Of a stretch of 64,000 nt of DNA, positions 1-13,200 are shown piece by piece. Position numbers and translations under genes: made by a program. This DNA comes from Struthidea cinerea (lineage: Eukaryota; Chordata; Aves; Passeriformes; Corcoracidae), in contig VZTI01001178.1 of assembly GCA_013397865.1 (NCBI GenBank), forward strand, positions 62,001-126,000, written 5' to 3'. Numbering within the stretch: the first letter of the stretch is position 1; each line of letters opens with the position of its first letter. The notes below the pieces were generated by a model. It saw only the letters and a program-made list of their open reading frames with translations, searched no databases and had not been told where the DNA came from.

Positions 1-1144
1 GCTTACCAGAGAGACCCTTAGTAAACAATACACCAACCTAGTGTCCAGCCCAGGTCTAGGTGGCAAGTTTCTACCTTGCTGACACTCAGCTGTGGTCTCA
101 GCATCCTGACTCTCCAGTTCCCAGGCAGAACTCATGCCCAGCTTTAGCGAGGCACAGACCTCCAAAGGCTTGGGACATCACCCTGCCCCACTGCACAGCC
201 ACACATGAGCCAGCCCTGGGCCATGCTCCAAGCTGGCAGGACACAAGCCACCTCCAGTCCAGAGGCCACTCACACACTGGACTGCACCCAGCAAGTGCCA
301 TCTCCCCCAGAGTGAAGGGTCTGGGACCAGCATTAGGTTTATTTGTCTAAATGAGGCTGCCATGTGTCATGTCAGCCTGCAGAAAAGGTGAGCTCACAAC
401 TGCCTGCACCTAATGCAGCATTCAGGGCACTGCAGCAGGAATTCACAGGCAGAGTATACATTCCTCCCTCTGACTCAGCATAGAGCCACGACTCAGTGAG
501 ATGCCAGAGGAAAATTACCACTCCAGATATCAGCTTTCAGCTAAGTCATAAAACAGAGCACTGATCCCTTCTGTCACTGCTCATAAAAGGACTTAGTGGT
601 AACCTAAGCATGGTCAGCATCAGAAAATTTAGCTTTTTACTTAAATGCATCATATTATGTCCCTACAGAATATAACCAACAGCCACAAGCAAAAGAACAT
701 TTTGCAGTAAGCCCACCCACAGGAAGACCTTCTGTTAATATTAAAACATCATAGAGAATCGTATCTCGAACTGATTTAATTCCACCAGCAACAGCTGTAA
801 GAGCAGGCTGACCTCACATTCCAGAAAGGACAAATAGGAACCTAAATTTCCATTACAGTTTTACTGTCTAATTTACTTCTGTGATGCTGCTAAACTGCCA
901 CAATGACCTACCTCACTGCTAAGTGCTTTGGAGTGAAACTTGCTGCAGAAATCCAAGTGATTTTACAGGTTTTATAGAAGGGAAGTAGTATGCTCTCCTG
1001 GCAGAGAATTCCAGCTAGAAACCAAGAATTACTCATATGTAAGTCCAAAGCACACCCTCAGTTTGCACTGATGCCCCAAATTCTTTCAGTCAAGAGTTTA
1101 AATTCCATGTGCTACTTTTTTCCCCTCCATCTCCAAAAATATAC
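1..1144 (-). other. PRDM10 intron, running off the left edge
   Basis: This is non-coding sequence downstream of the last visible exon in transcription order. I see no exon, RNA gene or recognisable repeat in it. The short open frames here (for example around 60-350) have no resemblance to PRDM10. Confidence 0.8.
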
Positions 1145-1274
1145 CTGTGTCCCTTCTTCACACTTTTCACCATTTTCACTGGTTACTTCCATGCGCATGA
1201 ACTTGGGAGGGCGCCCGGGGCGTCTGCCTGGTCCAAACCTCCTCTTTCCTCGCCCACGACCTCGGCCTCTGGCT
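1145..1274 (-). CDS. PRDM10: PRDM10 coding exon: basic RG-rich / AT-hook-like segment, residues 382-424
   Basis: This 130-bp exon lies between TATTCTGCAG and CAG|GTATAT. It encodes ARGRGRGRGKRRFGPGRRPG then RPPKFMRMEVTSENGEKCEE. The RG repeats with PGRPPK resemble an AT-hook and a nuclear localisation signal. It is the last PRDM10 exon in the window. The next coding exon (expected to start DLLHFP) is not found in bases 1-1144. Confidence 0.95.
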
Positions 1275-4200
1275 CTGCAGAATACGGAGTGCTCCAGGTT
1301 AGATACAAAAAAAGATGGATTTGGATTCTCCACTGATTTTATGCTTCCTTTCTCAGCATCACTACTCACTCATTCAACTCAGCAACAATGGCCTGCAGTA
1401 AATAGTAAAAACTGAAGAAATTCTGGCAGCAAAAACAATGGGTTTCTGGCTGGTACCTATTTATTTTGTCCTTTATGAGAAACCAAAGTCCAGAACACAT
1501 TAAAATTTCTATCAGTAATCATGGGACCAAGAGGACTACTGGCTTCTATCCAGCCCTCTGCCATGGCAAGTCTCCCGCTTCCAACACCCCAGTTTATGGT
1601 GTGCTGGAAGCGTTTTCAGCATGATGGAACAAGTGCACAAGGAAACCCATTTAAAATCTGAAGCAATAACATCCCTCCCCAAAAAATGCTCAGCCACTGA
1701 TGTCAAGCACTAAACAGAAGGAAACAATTTTGTGTCAAAAAAGCAAAACAAAAGAGAGCCACTTGCTACAAAGAAGAAGGCACCAATGTCTTCTGCTCTG
1801 TAATAGGTGTTTGTAGATTCAGTTTTTAATAGGTCAGGATAAACTACCTTGCCAGGCCGATGAGGCACTAGAAGCCTTGTTTGCCAAGCTCTGTACTTCC
1901 GTATCTCTGAGAAACATCAGTATTTCAATACTGTGATACTCAAACATTACAAGTTTTTTAAGTCATTGGCAAAAAAAAAGCAAAACAAAAAACCCTCACC
2001 AGTTTCAACAGAGTATTTATTTCTCTCAAGCTACTTCTTTCTCAGAGTCTCTTATACCAGTCAGCCTCCTGCTGCCATGATTTTTCCTTCTGGCACTGAG
2101 CTGATCTCTCCTGAGCTGGTCACTAAGTTTTGTAGGACAAAGCCCCTCCTTTCCGCGTATTTGGATCACCACAGTGATCCACAAGCGAAACTAAGGCTAT
2201 CAGTACCTGCTGAAGAAGTCCAGCTTCTCATCATGGGAATTGAGGTGCTGCTGGAGCTGCTCCGAGCTCATGAAACGCCGATTGCACTCGTAACACGGCC
2301 AGTTCTTTTCCTGCTCCCTGAGTACTATTGGAAATGTCAGTAACACCATTTCAGTCACCACCAATTAAACACCTCATTTTTTTGCCCCCAGCCTCTCTGT
2401 CCTCTGTGGGCTGTATTTCTCCCCTGAAGGTTAGACGGGCTGCAGAATACCCAGCCCTGCTCCACCGGTCTTTGCTTTTATCCCCTCTGCACTGTGCCAT
2501 GACCATAGCTCATCACAGAGACACAGAAAGATCACTGGGGACAATTCCCATGGACTATCAACACTGTTAGAAATTCAGGGGGATTCTGAAATTCACCCTT
2601 GTATAGAAGAGCACCTACAGGATTGTACCTCTGGCATAAGTTAAGGGAGGTCAAGGGAAATTTCTAAATCTAAAGCAGTCACACCTCAGTTTATGACACA
2701 CAGTAGACATTGAGTACAGAAACATACCTCTTCCAGCAGCAATATAACGCTTCCCAGAAACTGAGGCAAAGGGTTAAATTAATGTAACATTCTCATGAGA
2801 AGAATTACTGGAAATAAGCCCCAATAACAAAATCTAGATCTGGTTTAACTTTTCCCAACCTAGCACAAATTTGGAGAGCACTATACAGGCCATATACTTG
2901 AAAGTAAGGAGTGCAACCTGCAACCACCACCACACTGAAAGCAGAAGATCCCAAGTTACCCTTCCTTTCCTCCTCAGTTATGTCATGGATCTTCTGGTTC
3001 ACAAAGTCGGCATAGGAGGCAGCATACCACACCTGCAAGCAGGAGCACAAGGTAACAGGACACTTAGGTGGAGCCAAAACTAAAGGAAATTGATTTGAAA
3101 AACATTTTAAGCAATACATTTACTTCACTTGCCTCAACCACTAACTCTTACTGCTCCTTTCATCCTCAATACTAAAGTCTGGTAAGATCAATGTGTCCCC
3201 ACTGAGGACAGAAAGAGCTTTGCTCAGGAAGCATATCCATTTAATTTTAAGGTCTAGCTTCCTAACATGAATGTTAATCTTGCACATGGCTACCAGTAGC
3301 TCTAAAGGAAATAAGATTAATCTATTCAAACCCAACTGCATGACTGTGAAGGAAGGATGTCAGCAGAGTACTGATACTTGTACCAAGAGGAATGGAAATT
3401 TTATTAACTCAAGGGATTTCCCATTTCTTTCCTGCTCTCCTTACATAGACAATAGGCAGCACCATCCACATAGACTCATTTAAAATGTTTCTGAGCTTCT
3501 GAAGGATTGGAGCAACACGGTCTTGCTTTCCAAAACAAAGATCTGCCAGGCACCAGCATGAAGGACCCACTTTCGTCATACAAGGAATTCAAGCCTTCAG
3601 CAAAGATAACCATAAGATGCAGGAAGACAAAGTTTATTAAAGCCTAAAAGCAGACGCTCACATTTAGCTGAGAATTCTTCCATCATTTCATCTGTTTGAT
3701 GAAAAAGAGTGGATTTTAGAAGAGATTTCTCAAAGAAGGCATCAACAGATTTTCTGCATGAAAAATTCAAACAAGTTTGAACTTGCAGTGGGTCACAGGC
3801 AGTAGTGAGTGGTATTTCAAGGACTCTGCAGGAATCTCACCAGCTGGACAGCCTGGAGATGAAAGCCTGGAGCTCCTGGACTACACACCTGGCAGGCAAA
3901 TCAGAACTTTCCAGCTTCAGCTCCCTGATCCTCCCAGTTCAATCTTGGGACAAAATTTGCATGAATCCACTTGGGGAGGAAATTATGTTACCAAGCCTTG
4001 CAATTAGCAAACCATTTTACCCCAAAAGACACTACTAACACATAAAGTAAGAAAAATGATGGTCTGTACAGATCTAAAGTCTGATTTCAAATTGTTTTAA
4101 AAACTGTTGAGAAAATGATGTTTGGATACACTTAAAATGGATTAGTAAGATTTCTAGTAATTCAGCTTTAAAATATTAAGGACCAATTTCAAACAGTCCT

Positions 4201-7200
4201 ACTCCTAAAGGGTATAAGTAGGCTTTTGTCCTGATTTAGTAAGTGCGCTTACTAAACAATTGTTTTTCCAGACCAATTGCTGAAATCTACATGCAAGAAG
4301 AGATTTGAAGAACAACAAAATTTCTTGATATCAAAATTTTTTGGTCACCACCCCCCCCCCCCCCATGCCCCAAAAAATGTTGACAATTAAGGCCATTTCA
4401 GCCAGCCATGCTGCTTTGAGCTCAATGTAATCAATAAATTTTTAGAGGGAACAAAAAGCAAACCACAGGGAAGTCACAATATCCTTTATCATTTTTCACA
4501 TGCAAAGTTTCAACAGCTCCAAGAAAGCCAGGTAAAGAGAGAGACCATATTCACTTAAGGCACCAGAAAACAACTCAGGAACACACAGGGCTAACTGGGA
4601 AGGGCATCCAGAATTAAAAAAATAAGAATGCTGCAATAAAAATTAGATTGTATCAGCAAAATATACACTGTGTAAAGCACAACAGGGAGAGACAAATAAT
4701 TTACATAGTTTTATTTTAAACTTCTTCATGAGCCAAAGCTCATTAAAATACCTACGTTGGTGACTATTTACTGACTTCAGTGACATTCAATTCAGGCCAT
4801 CAGAGAAAAAAAGCCCTGAAACTATTCAAAGCAGTAGTTTCTGGCACTTATTAGGCAGCAACTTTTAAGGTACTATTTAATCAGTAGAAAAAAAGTCCTG
4901 ACACACAAGCAATGCCATACCTTGAGTTCCTGCTTGGGCTCCACGTTTTTAATGGTCGTATAATAAATGTGGTGGCCATACTGATAGGCCACCAGGTTCT
5001 GCTCCAGGTGGTTTTGAGCTGGACGCACAAACATCATCCAGTTACACAGAGCCTCACTGGAAAGTTCAAACCACAGGTCCTCTTGCAAGTCTCTGTCTTT
5101 TCTGTCACCCTTATCAAGAGAAACCTGTAGCAAAATCCAATTACATGTGACTGTAACTGCCTGGCAGCATACTCAAAAGATTTTGAGTTACTAACAAAAG
5201 TACTGTGCCCATGCAACTGTTACATGAGGGGAGCAATGAAGGCCTAGCTAATTTTCTCTCTTTACTAACATGGATCCAGAAACAGGCAGAAAAATATTTA
5301 GCAATGGGTAAAGATTTAACTAAGGAGGCACAATGGATCCTTCCAAGGCTTTCAGGGACAAGAATCATTCATTAAAGGGGTCAGGCACAGTATTTACACG
5401 TGGCCATAACAAATGACACACAAGTAGCTGTAGCTTTAGTAGGCTACAGAAACATCAGTCAGACGTTTCTAACTGGCAGGCCCAGTTTTCCTTTTATTTC
5501 TTGACTCAAGACGTTGCCTCAAGCAGAAAGCAGCACTTTAGCTGAACTTCTCTTGGGTTGCCGAATCTGCCTATGGTCACAACTTGCTTGTCAGACACTG
5601 ACCATCAGAGCCCTCCTAAGACTGTGGATCTAAACTCCAACAAATAAAGGACCAATTTTTTATAGGGAAAGGAGTAAATAAATGGATAAAAGTCACTCAA
5701 ATCCATTTTACTCCTATGCCAATCACTTGACAAGAGGAAGGGAATAAAAATATCTCCTCTCCCCTACATCTTATGAACAGAAAGGTAAGAAAAATATCTT
5801 GAACTGGGGTTACAACATGACACAAAAGAATGGCTGCAGAACATCGTCGGATGGGGCTGCTACTTTTATGTCCAGATGCAGTTTCAGCTCATGTGAGAGT
5901 GATTCACAGTCTTACACGTTATGCACCCTACATATCCTAACACCATAATGCCAGAACATTCACCAGGGTTATTGTGTCTCCCTGAATAACAGAGTAGATT
6001 TGAAGCCAAAGCAATCTGGGTATTTCTTAGTTACATTCAGAGACGGAGGTAACAAAACATCTCTAGTGAATTGATCAAGGTAGAGTGACAAATTCATGAA
6101 AATCAAAGCTTAGGCAGAAACTGATCCTCCCTTTTCTTACCCTTACCTTCAAATGGATATAGCAGTCTTTGAGCTCAGTCTGTCTGACCAGGGGTCCTTC
6201 CACAGGCCCAAACTGTGTACGCTTTGGGATACGCCTTTTGGAGAACACACCTCCCAAAAACCTGTCTATATAGAGCACCAGGGGAAGGCTGGCCCTCGCC
6301 CTGGTCAGCACAGGCCGATTTGGGATGGGATGCAAAGGTCCGTGTTTCGGACACACGGAGGGATGTGCGTTATTACACTCTTCACACCCTGCAACACAAA
6401 GGCAGAGAGGACGTGACTTTCAGGCAAACACTCACACACTGGCTCAGAGACAGCCTTATCTCTCTCTAAACATCGTTGGCTCAGCTGTGGGAACACTTAT
6501 GCCAATAGTCTGTCTACATTTTAAAATATTAGACAGGGCATTGTCCAGCAAAATAAGAACAAAGCAGCTCAGAGACTTCACTAAACACAGAATTTTGTCT
6601 TTTTGGTAAAGCAGCCCAATTTGAATTCACATTTCTGGGAATAAAGACTCTCATTTACTCATTACTGCTAAAATCCAAATGATTTTTGTCTCTCTTTACT
6701 AAAGGGCTGATGGAGAGGGAAGAAAAAAGGGGAAGGCGGGTAATACACTTCATGTTACTGTGCATGCTTACACAAATCATTGGGATCAAAGGGTCGAGGT
6801 GGATCGGGATCCCATTCATCCATGTCAGTGTCTTCCCCATCTTCATCCTCATCTTCATCCTCATCATCTTCCTCTTTTGTTTCTATCCTTTCCATTTGAT
6901 TCTGCAGGGGTGCTAGAGGGTCAGAACCATCCACAGCCTCCATAGGAGGTAACACCTGGTTATGCACTGGTAATGATGCCTGAGGAAAGAATTCACAAAC
7001 AATTCAAGCTGATTCATGAAGAAAACTACAAGGACAGGCAAAGAAGGTCCTTGCTAGTATACCCTTTGTGCTGCCTCTGATAATAGAGAGGAGGACAAGA
7101 GAAGGTGATAAAGGACTGCCAAGGGATGTTTTGCATTGCTCGCTGATGCTGACGGCTTCACTCAGAACACCTGTATTACTCCCTGGCTCCACCCTGCCAA

Positions 7201-10200
7201 GGACTCAGTTCTCAGAAGAAACTGAAATCAGAGGAAGTTCTGGATCCTCGCAGAAGGTTCAAAACAAAGTCCAGGCTCTGTAGATATTACCTAGAGCCTA
7301 AAGCTGTATTTTAATTTCTTTTGTACAAGTGAGAGAATCCTGCACTTTGGCACATTGTCTTTTCTTTACAATCCAACAAAACCAATCCCCAGAGTACAAA
7401 GGTAGAGGTCAATAAGGGGTGAGGTAATGTGGAGACTAGATATAAACTATGGGACATGAAGGACAGTTGAGGGCATTGCATTCTTCCACTAATTTTCAAG
7501 GTTAGCCCCCTTTCTTCCTTAAAAAAAACTCGCAACAATTGAAGTGTGGTGCATATTCCATCACCCTCACAGGTTTCTCAGGTAGAGAACAAGAAATATT
7601 ACACCCAGCCGAGCTGCCTGAAAACACTGGTGAGGAAACCCAGTGGATGTTGCTGTGACAGTCTGTTAACTTCACTTTTCAGCACTGAGAGAATCTTAGG
7701 GTGGCTGCTCAAGACAGAACCATCTGTAAAACAGGTTTCTCTGTATATTAAACACATGATCTCTCCTCAAACCCCATACATTCCGTGGTGAGGCTATGGA
7801 AGACAGTATAAATCTGCACTACAGCTTTCTCACATCTCCTCCCAGATCACTCAGCCACATTTCATCCCCGGGGACGATGGAGCAATGGAATCAGTGCACT
7901 CGTACATGGAAAAGGAAAGGGTGCCTGGCAACTTACTCTATCTGCTTGTGGCCCCTGTTCCAGAGCCACTGGCTGGGGGGGGTCAGCAACGCTGCCGAGC
8001 ACAGACAGGTTGGTGGGATTCATGCTCTGAGCAGCAGCAGGCAAGAGAACCGTTACCTAAAATCACAGGCACTCATTTTAGCACTGCAGCATTTCCATCA
8101 GTCACTTAACACACGGGCAGGGCCCGGCATGCACAGCTCCCTTGAGCCCTGCACTCACTCAAAAACTATGGCATTCCCAAGATTTTTGGGGTTCAAGCAG
8201 GGATGATGGGCTTGGACAGAACCTGCAGCTCCTCGGACAAAGGGAAAGGCTTCAAATTTATAGACTTTGCAAATTCTGAATTACCTATCACACATTTTTA
8301 AATTAAGGCTTTAAATTAAGGTCCTATCCAGCCTGGGTTCAAATTGCACTAAAAACAGATGTTAGGAACTCTTTAGCTCTTGGTAAAACCAGTGATTTAG
8401 GGTGTCTGTTCTTGTATGCCCAAATTTACTTTCATTTTCAAGGGAAAAGGTAAAGAAGGAGTAAGAAACATTTCCTCTTTTTAGGACTATCTTCCTTTTT
8501 CTCAAGCAAACCTTGCCCATGGTTGAGGGGTTGGAACTGAATGAGCTTTAAGGTCCCTTCCAATGCAAATCATTCTGTGATTCTATGATCTAGGATCCAT
8601 TAAAAAAACAAGATGGTATATTGCGCTCATTAGAAGATCAAGCTCTCAAACAAGAGGATCCCAACAATTATTTTTCTTTACATTTGGTCACACTATACAT
8701 TTTTATTTACATGCTCATTTTTTGTTTGTGCAGTAACAACCAAATTAATGCATATTATCACACTATTCTCATCCATTCAGCAATAAAACAAAGCACAACT
8801 ACGACTCTAGGAATCACCTTTCCTGCTTATCTATACAGGAATCTGCACCATTATTCTGCGTGATTTTTCACCCTTCTCTACAGTTGACATCATGTGGCTT
8901 CTACTTTGTGTCTCTGACCGTTATGCAGCTTTTATGCTAAAATCCAAGTTCTTGCCTCTCTGCAGAGGGCTTAACAAATATCAGATAAAACTGAGAACAG
9001 TGAATTGGGCCAGAAGTGAGGGAGCAGACAACAAAATCCATAACGTACGCACTCGGTCTTAGAACTCCAAACTAGTTGCTTTGTTTAAAGAGGTATTAAG
9101 AGTAATTTATGAAACTCGTGAAAAACAACAGCAAAAAGACCTCAGAGAATGGTGTGATGGTGAGGAGGAAACCACCATGACAGTCTAGTGGTTGACATTT
9201 CAGAAATTGACATTTCTGATGGCAAGTGGCAACAGAAGAGGCATCATTATTCCTCCAGAGTGCCAGCAAGGAGAGGGCCACACAGGCTTGGATCTATTTG
9301 TACCCACTATTAGCACTGCCTACTACTAATCACACCAAACATACCCTTACTTGCACTTCCATTTCAGGCACTGCATGGATTATGGGCATTATTTTTATAA
9401 AACTATCTAAAAAGTTTTATAAAACTTTCTTTCTACAATAAAGTTTCTTCTGAACGACAAGAGGAGCTATAATTATTATTTTATCATTAGTTGTCAGGTC
9501 AGGGATGTCCCATATGAAATGCTGATGTAAAAACAGCTGCAAAGGCAGGAGTTGCTATAATGAGGGATTAACCCCTCACCAAAAAATTAATATATGTGTG
9601 ACAGGATTGCTGTCAGACAGCGTTGGAATGGAGGACAGGCCAAGGACACACAGACAAGTGCTTCTGGGATAATAACAGCAGATCGCCTCTGTTGTCACCG
9701 CCATCTGCACTGCACACAAGTAATCTCTATTTTTAATTAATCATGTATTTGTTAAATGAACTTTAAGACAATTAAATAGGAATTTTTGGCTTCTTAATGC
9801 AGGGAAATTGATGGAGCAAAAAATTCCAGAACAACACTCCAGAGAATGAGAAGACAGGTAACACCTTTATTGTGCCAGTCACTGCTTCCCGTCTGTGCCT
9901 CAACCATTTAGAAGGTCTTTTAGCAAGAAAATTTGTTTTCGGCACACATTCAATACCTCACTCTGCCCCATGACTGTCAATAAACACACATTTTAATGAT
10001 GGCTTTGGTGATGATTCGGATCTAACACATCCATTCACACATGTCATTAAAGACTCAGCAGTAACGATTTTAAGTCTATGACAAGCAGAGAATTCCAACT
10101 AGAGAGATCTGAAAGCACCTTTCTACAGCTGATTACCACAGTGCAGTCCCCAAAGATACCAGTAAGAATTAACAACAAAACTTCCCCATCCATGATGGAT

Positions 10201-13200
10201 GTAAAAAGAATAAGGAAAAATCATCACAACTTTATAAACACAGGCTGCAGTTTTATTCTCTTCCCAGACCACCTCACACTGGCAAGCCCAGCACACCTGG
10301 TAAGGGAGCCAGTCACTGGCTGCAAAACTTCTTCAGGTTTTGCACTTAATTTCCTGTGAGGTTTCTAGTAAACCTAGAATTCAATCCAATTTTTCTATCC
10401 CTCAAGAGCCTTTGTGGACTTAAAGGCATTTGGATCAGAACCTGTATGCAGACAACTACAAAATCAGCCTTTCCAAAATGGCACATTCAGATGACATCAG
10501 CCACATCTGCTGCAGGGACACTGTTGAAAGATTTTTCATGCTATCTGGGGTAGTAAATCAGAATTCTTGTTGAATATGAACTAAAGAGAACAAACCCAAA
10601 ATCATTCTTAACTTTTATTGTCATTCATGCACAAGCTGGTCATGGTAATACTTTTGGTCTTGATCAGGGTGACAGCACAAGACTAATATTGTCACTGGAC
10701 AACTTCAGAGACAGCTCATTACCCTCTCACAACACAACAATGTCCCTTTACCTTCCCTAACTGTTCCCTCATAGTTTTAGACCCAAGATGAATAATATCT
10801 CTTCCTTACCTGCTGGGTGGTGGCATCCTGTTGGACGTAAGCCACTTGGGACGGATCTGTAAACAGAGTCTAGACAAAGTGAAAAAGGCTTATCAAACCA
10901 GCCCTGGGGGTTTTTACTCCCAACTCACACAAAAGTTACCCTGCCACCATGAAACAACCAACTTTTGAGCCTTTGTCAGCTTCTAACATGCCTGTTATCA
11001 CAGCAAATTACTTCAACTTACCCAAGTGGACCTACACACAGAAATTAAAAATTAGGTGGTGCTCCATAAAGAGTTAATATCATATTTATCATATAATGAA
11101 GAAACCTAACATTTATGTAGCACTTTGCATCTGTACAGCTAAAGTGTTTCACGGGGTTTATTTTTTTTAATTACCAAAATCACTTTGTCAATTGTTGATT
11201 TGATAAAATCTACAGGACGAAATTAGCTCTATCAAAACTGTGTAACACTTAAGGGCGGGATAGAGGGTAATTATGAGCTTCTTCTTCCTGAAAATTCACA
11301 AGACTCCTGCATGCTTTCTTTTGAGGAACTATCAGGCACATCCTGCATGGGACTTTGATATGGCCAGGATGCTGTTTAATTTCATAGAAGCCATGCCAAC
11401 TCCAATATTTGGAAGAACAGCCCTGACAGAAGCCTAGGAAAAGCAAGACTAAGGATTGACTGAGGCCAGCCTTACTTACTTAGCCATAATTGAAATATCT
11501 GAGCTTGTAGCAGCCTAGTTACAACAAAATAAAGCATGGTATAATACAAATTCCTTTAGCACTGTGATAATTTCATCTTAGATGCAGAAGAGTGTCTGAA
11601 TACTACACATCTTTTGACACAATGACAGCATTCAGAGTTTTGGAGTTAGTTGGCCAGTAACTTCCTGGAAGATATCCTCTCAGGACATCCCTTCACATAG
11701 AAGCTCATTTTCTGGGACAGCTGAGAGCTGCACAAGGCAGAGTGTGCCACACGAGGCCCTGCCAGCGTGGCGGGGGCGTCAGGTACGTGCACTTTGCAGT
11801 ACAGCTAATCTGCTCCGTCGGCAAAGGCATTTTAAAACACTCTCAACAAAGCGAGCCTCTTCCTTTTTAATCTGTCCACACAGAGGCAGAGATGCATAGC
11901 ATACTGACCCCATATAAACATGTGGTGCAAGGGAATAAATGCTATCTGATATGATTATGCCAAAGAAAAAGAATACAAAAGGTCTATAAAATCAACAACT
12001 CTGCAGAGACTACAAAATTACATGGACTAAACGGACATGCTCTGCACAAAGACACGACTGTTATTGTAACTATCAACTATGACAACTGTACTACACAAAA
12101 CAAGGGCTCTTCCTGAAGGAACATAGATGGCTCTTAGTTTTTTACTTGATACAAGAGGCAGAATTCCTGGTGAGATTATCCTTGTTCTGGAAAAAACCTT
12201 TGAGCAAATTATAATCTCGTCCACCTTCAGTGAAATAACCAGTGTTTCATAATTCATAGCCTCGCCATCCTTTAATGAGCAGATTTGCACATCAAACAAA
12301 TGAACAGCATGAAGTCCCTGCTCAGCAGTGGGCGGAGTCGCTGTTGGGAGCGACTGTCTGCTATTTTCCAGTCATACCACTTGGCTGGCAACTGGCTTTC
12401 ATCCCAAACAAGATTGTTGTGTTTTCTAGGTGCCAAAACCAGGGTGGGCTCAGAACCACACGTGCCTGTGTAGCCTCCACAGGGTGGATGTAAACGAGGG
12501 TGTGCTCCGAGGTGTCCACAGAGGTGTAGGAGGTGCCGTCAGCCGTGTAAACCACCTGCTGCGTAGGCCCGCGCTCCTGCTCGTCACTGTACACGATCTG
12601 GGCCACTGTCCCCCCCTCGGGGACAAAGTGCACCTGGGGAACAAAAAGATCCTGGACTCGCACCAAACACAGGCCAGTGGGACACAGCACGAGAGTCACG
12701 GGATGCGTTGGAAAGCAGAGAGAACTTGTGTCCCAACTAATCTGAATGCAGTGAAAAACACCTATTTCAAATCTCACTCAATTATTCTACCAATAGAAAA
12801 CTGGACACAGCTCCCATCAGTCTCTGGTTTTACTCTGCATTGCAATTCGAGATGTAACTGCTACAAAGGGCACTGACCCATACTTAGTTCTTGCATGATA
12901 CTTTGAAAATTTGTAAGGGAACAAGTTCATATTTGAACTGATGTATCTAGTAAATTTATTGGGATATTGTTTCCCTTTATGCTAATTTTCCTTTCAGGAT
13001 TTTTGATAATGATTTCATTCAGCTAGTTCTGTAGTTGGAGGTAATTTTTGCTGTCTGATGAGAAGCTAACAGAACTTATTAACTCTGATACTCCTCAAGT
13101 TACAGTATTGCAGCTCTCAGAGGCAGCAGTAGGGCATATTAGATTGCTTCTCTGCAGTACGTATGTGCAGCATCAGTAGAAAATTCAACTATTTAAACAG

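Larger units (their letters stand above)
1275..6771 (-). other. PRDM10 introns between the PR-domain and finger exons
   Basis: The introns are 1275-2206, 2325-2959, 3033-4920, 5125-6146 and 6389-6771, all GT-AG. They are 0.4-1.9 kb long. The only notable content is a run of 14 C at 4351-4364. No further coding segment or RNA gene was recognised. Confidence 0.85.

Noticed and set aside
12634..12777. Upstream extension of the PRDM10 residue 24-79 exon to an in-frame ATG
   Set aside because: The extension has no PRDM10 similarity, and the true preceding exon with the start codon is at 14404-14595.
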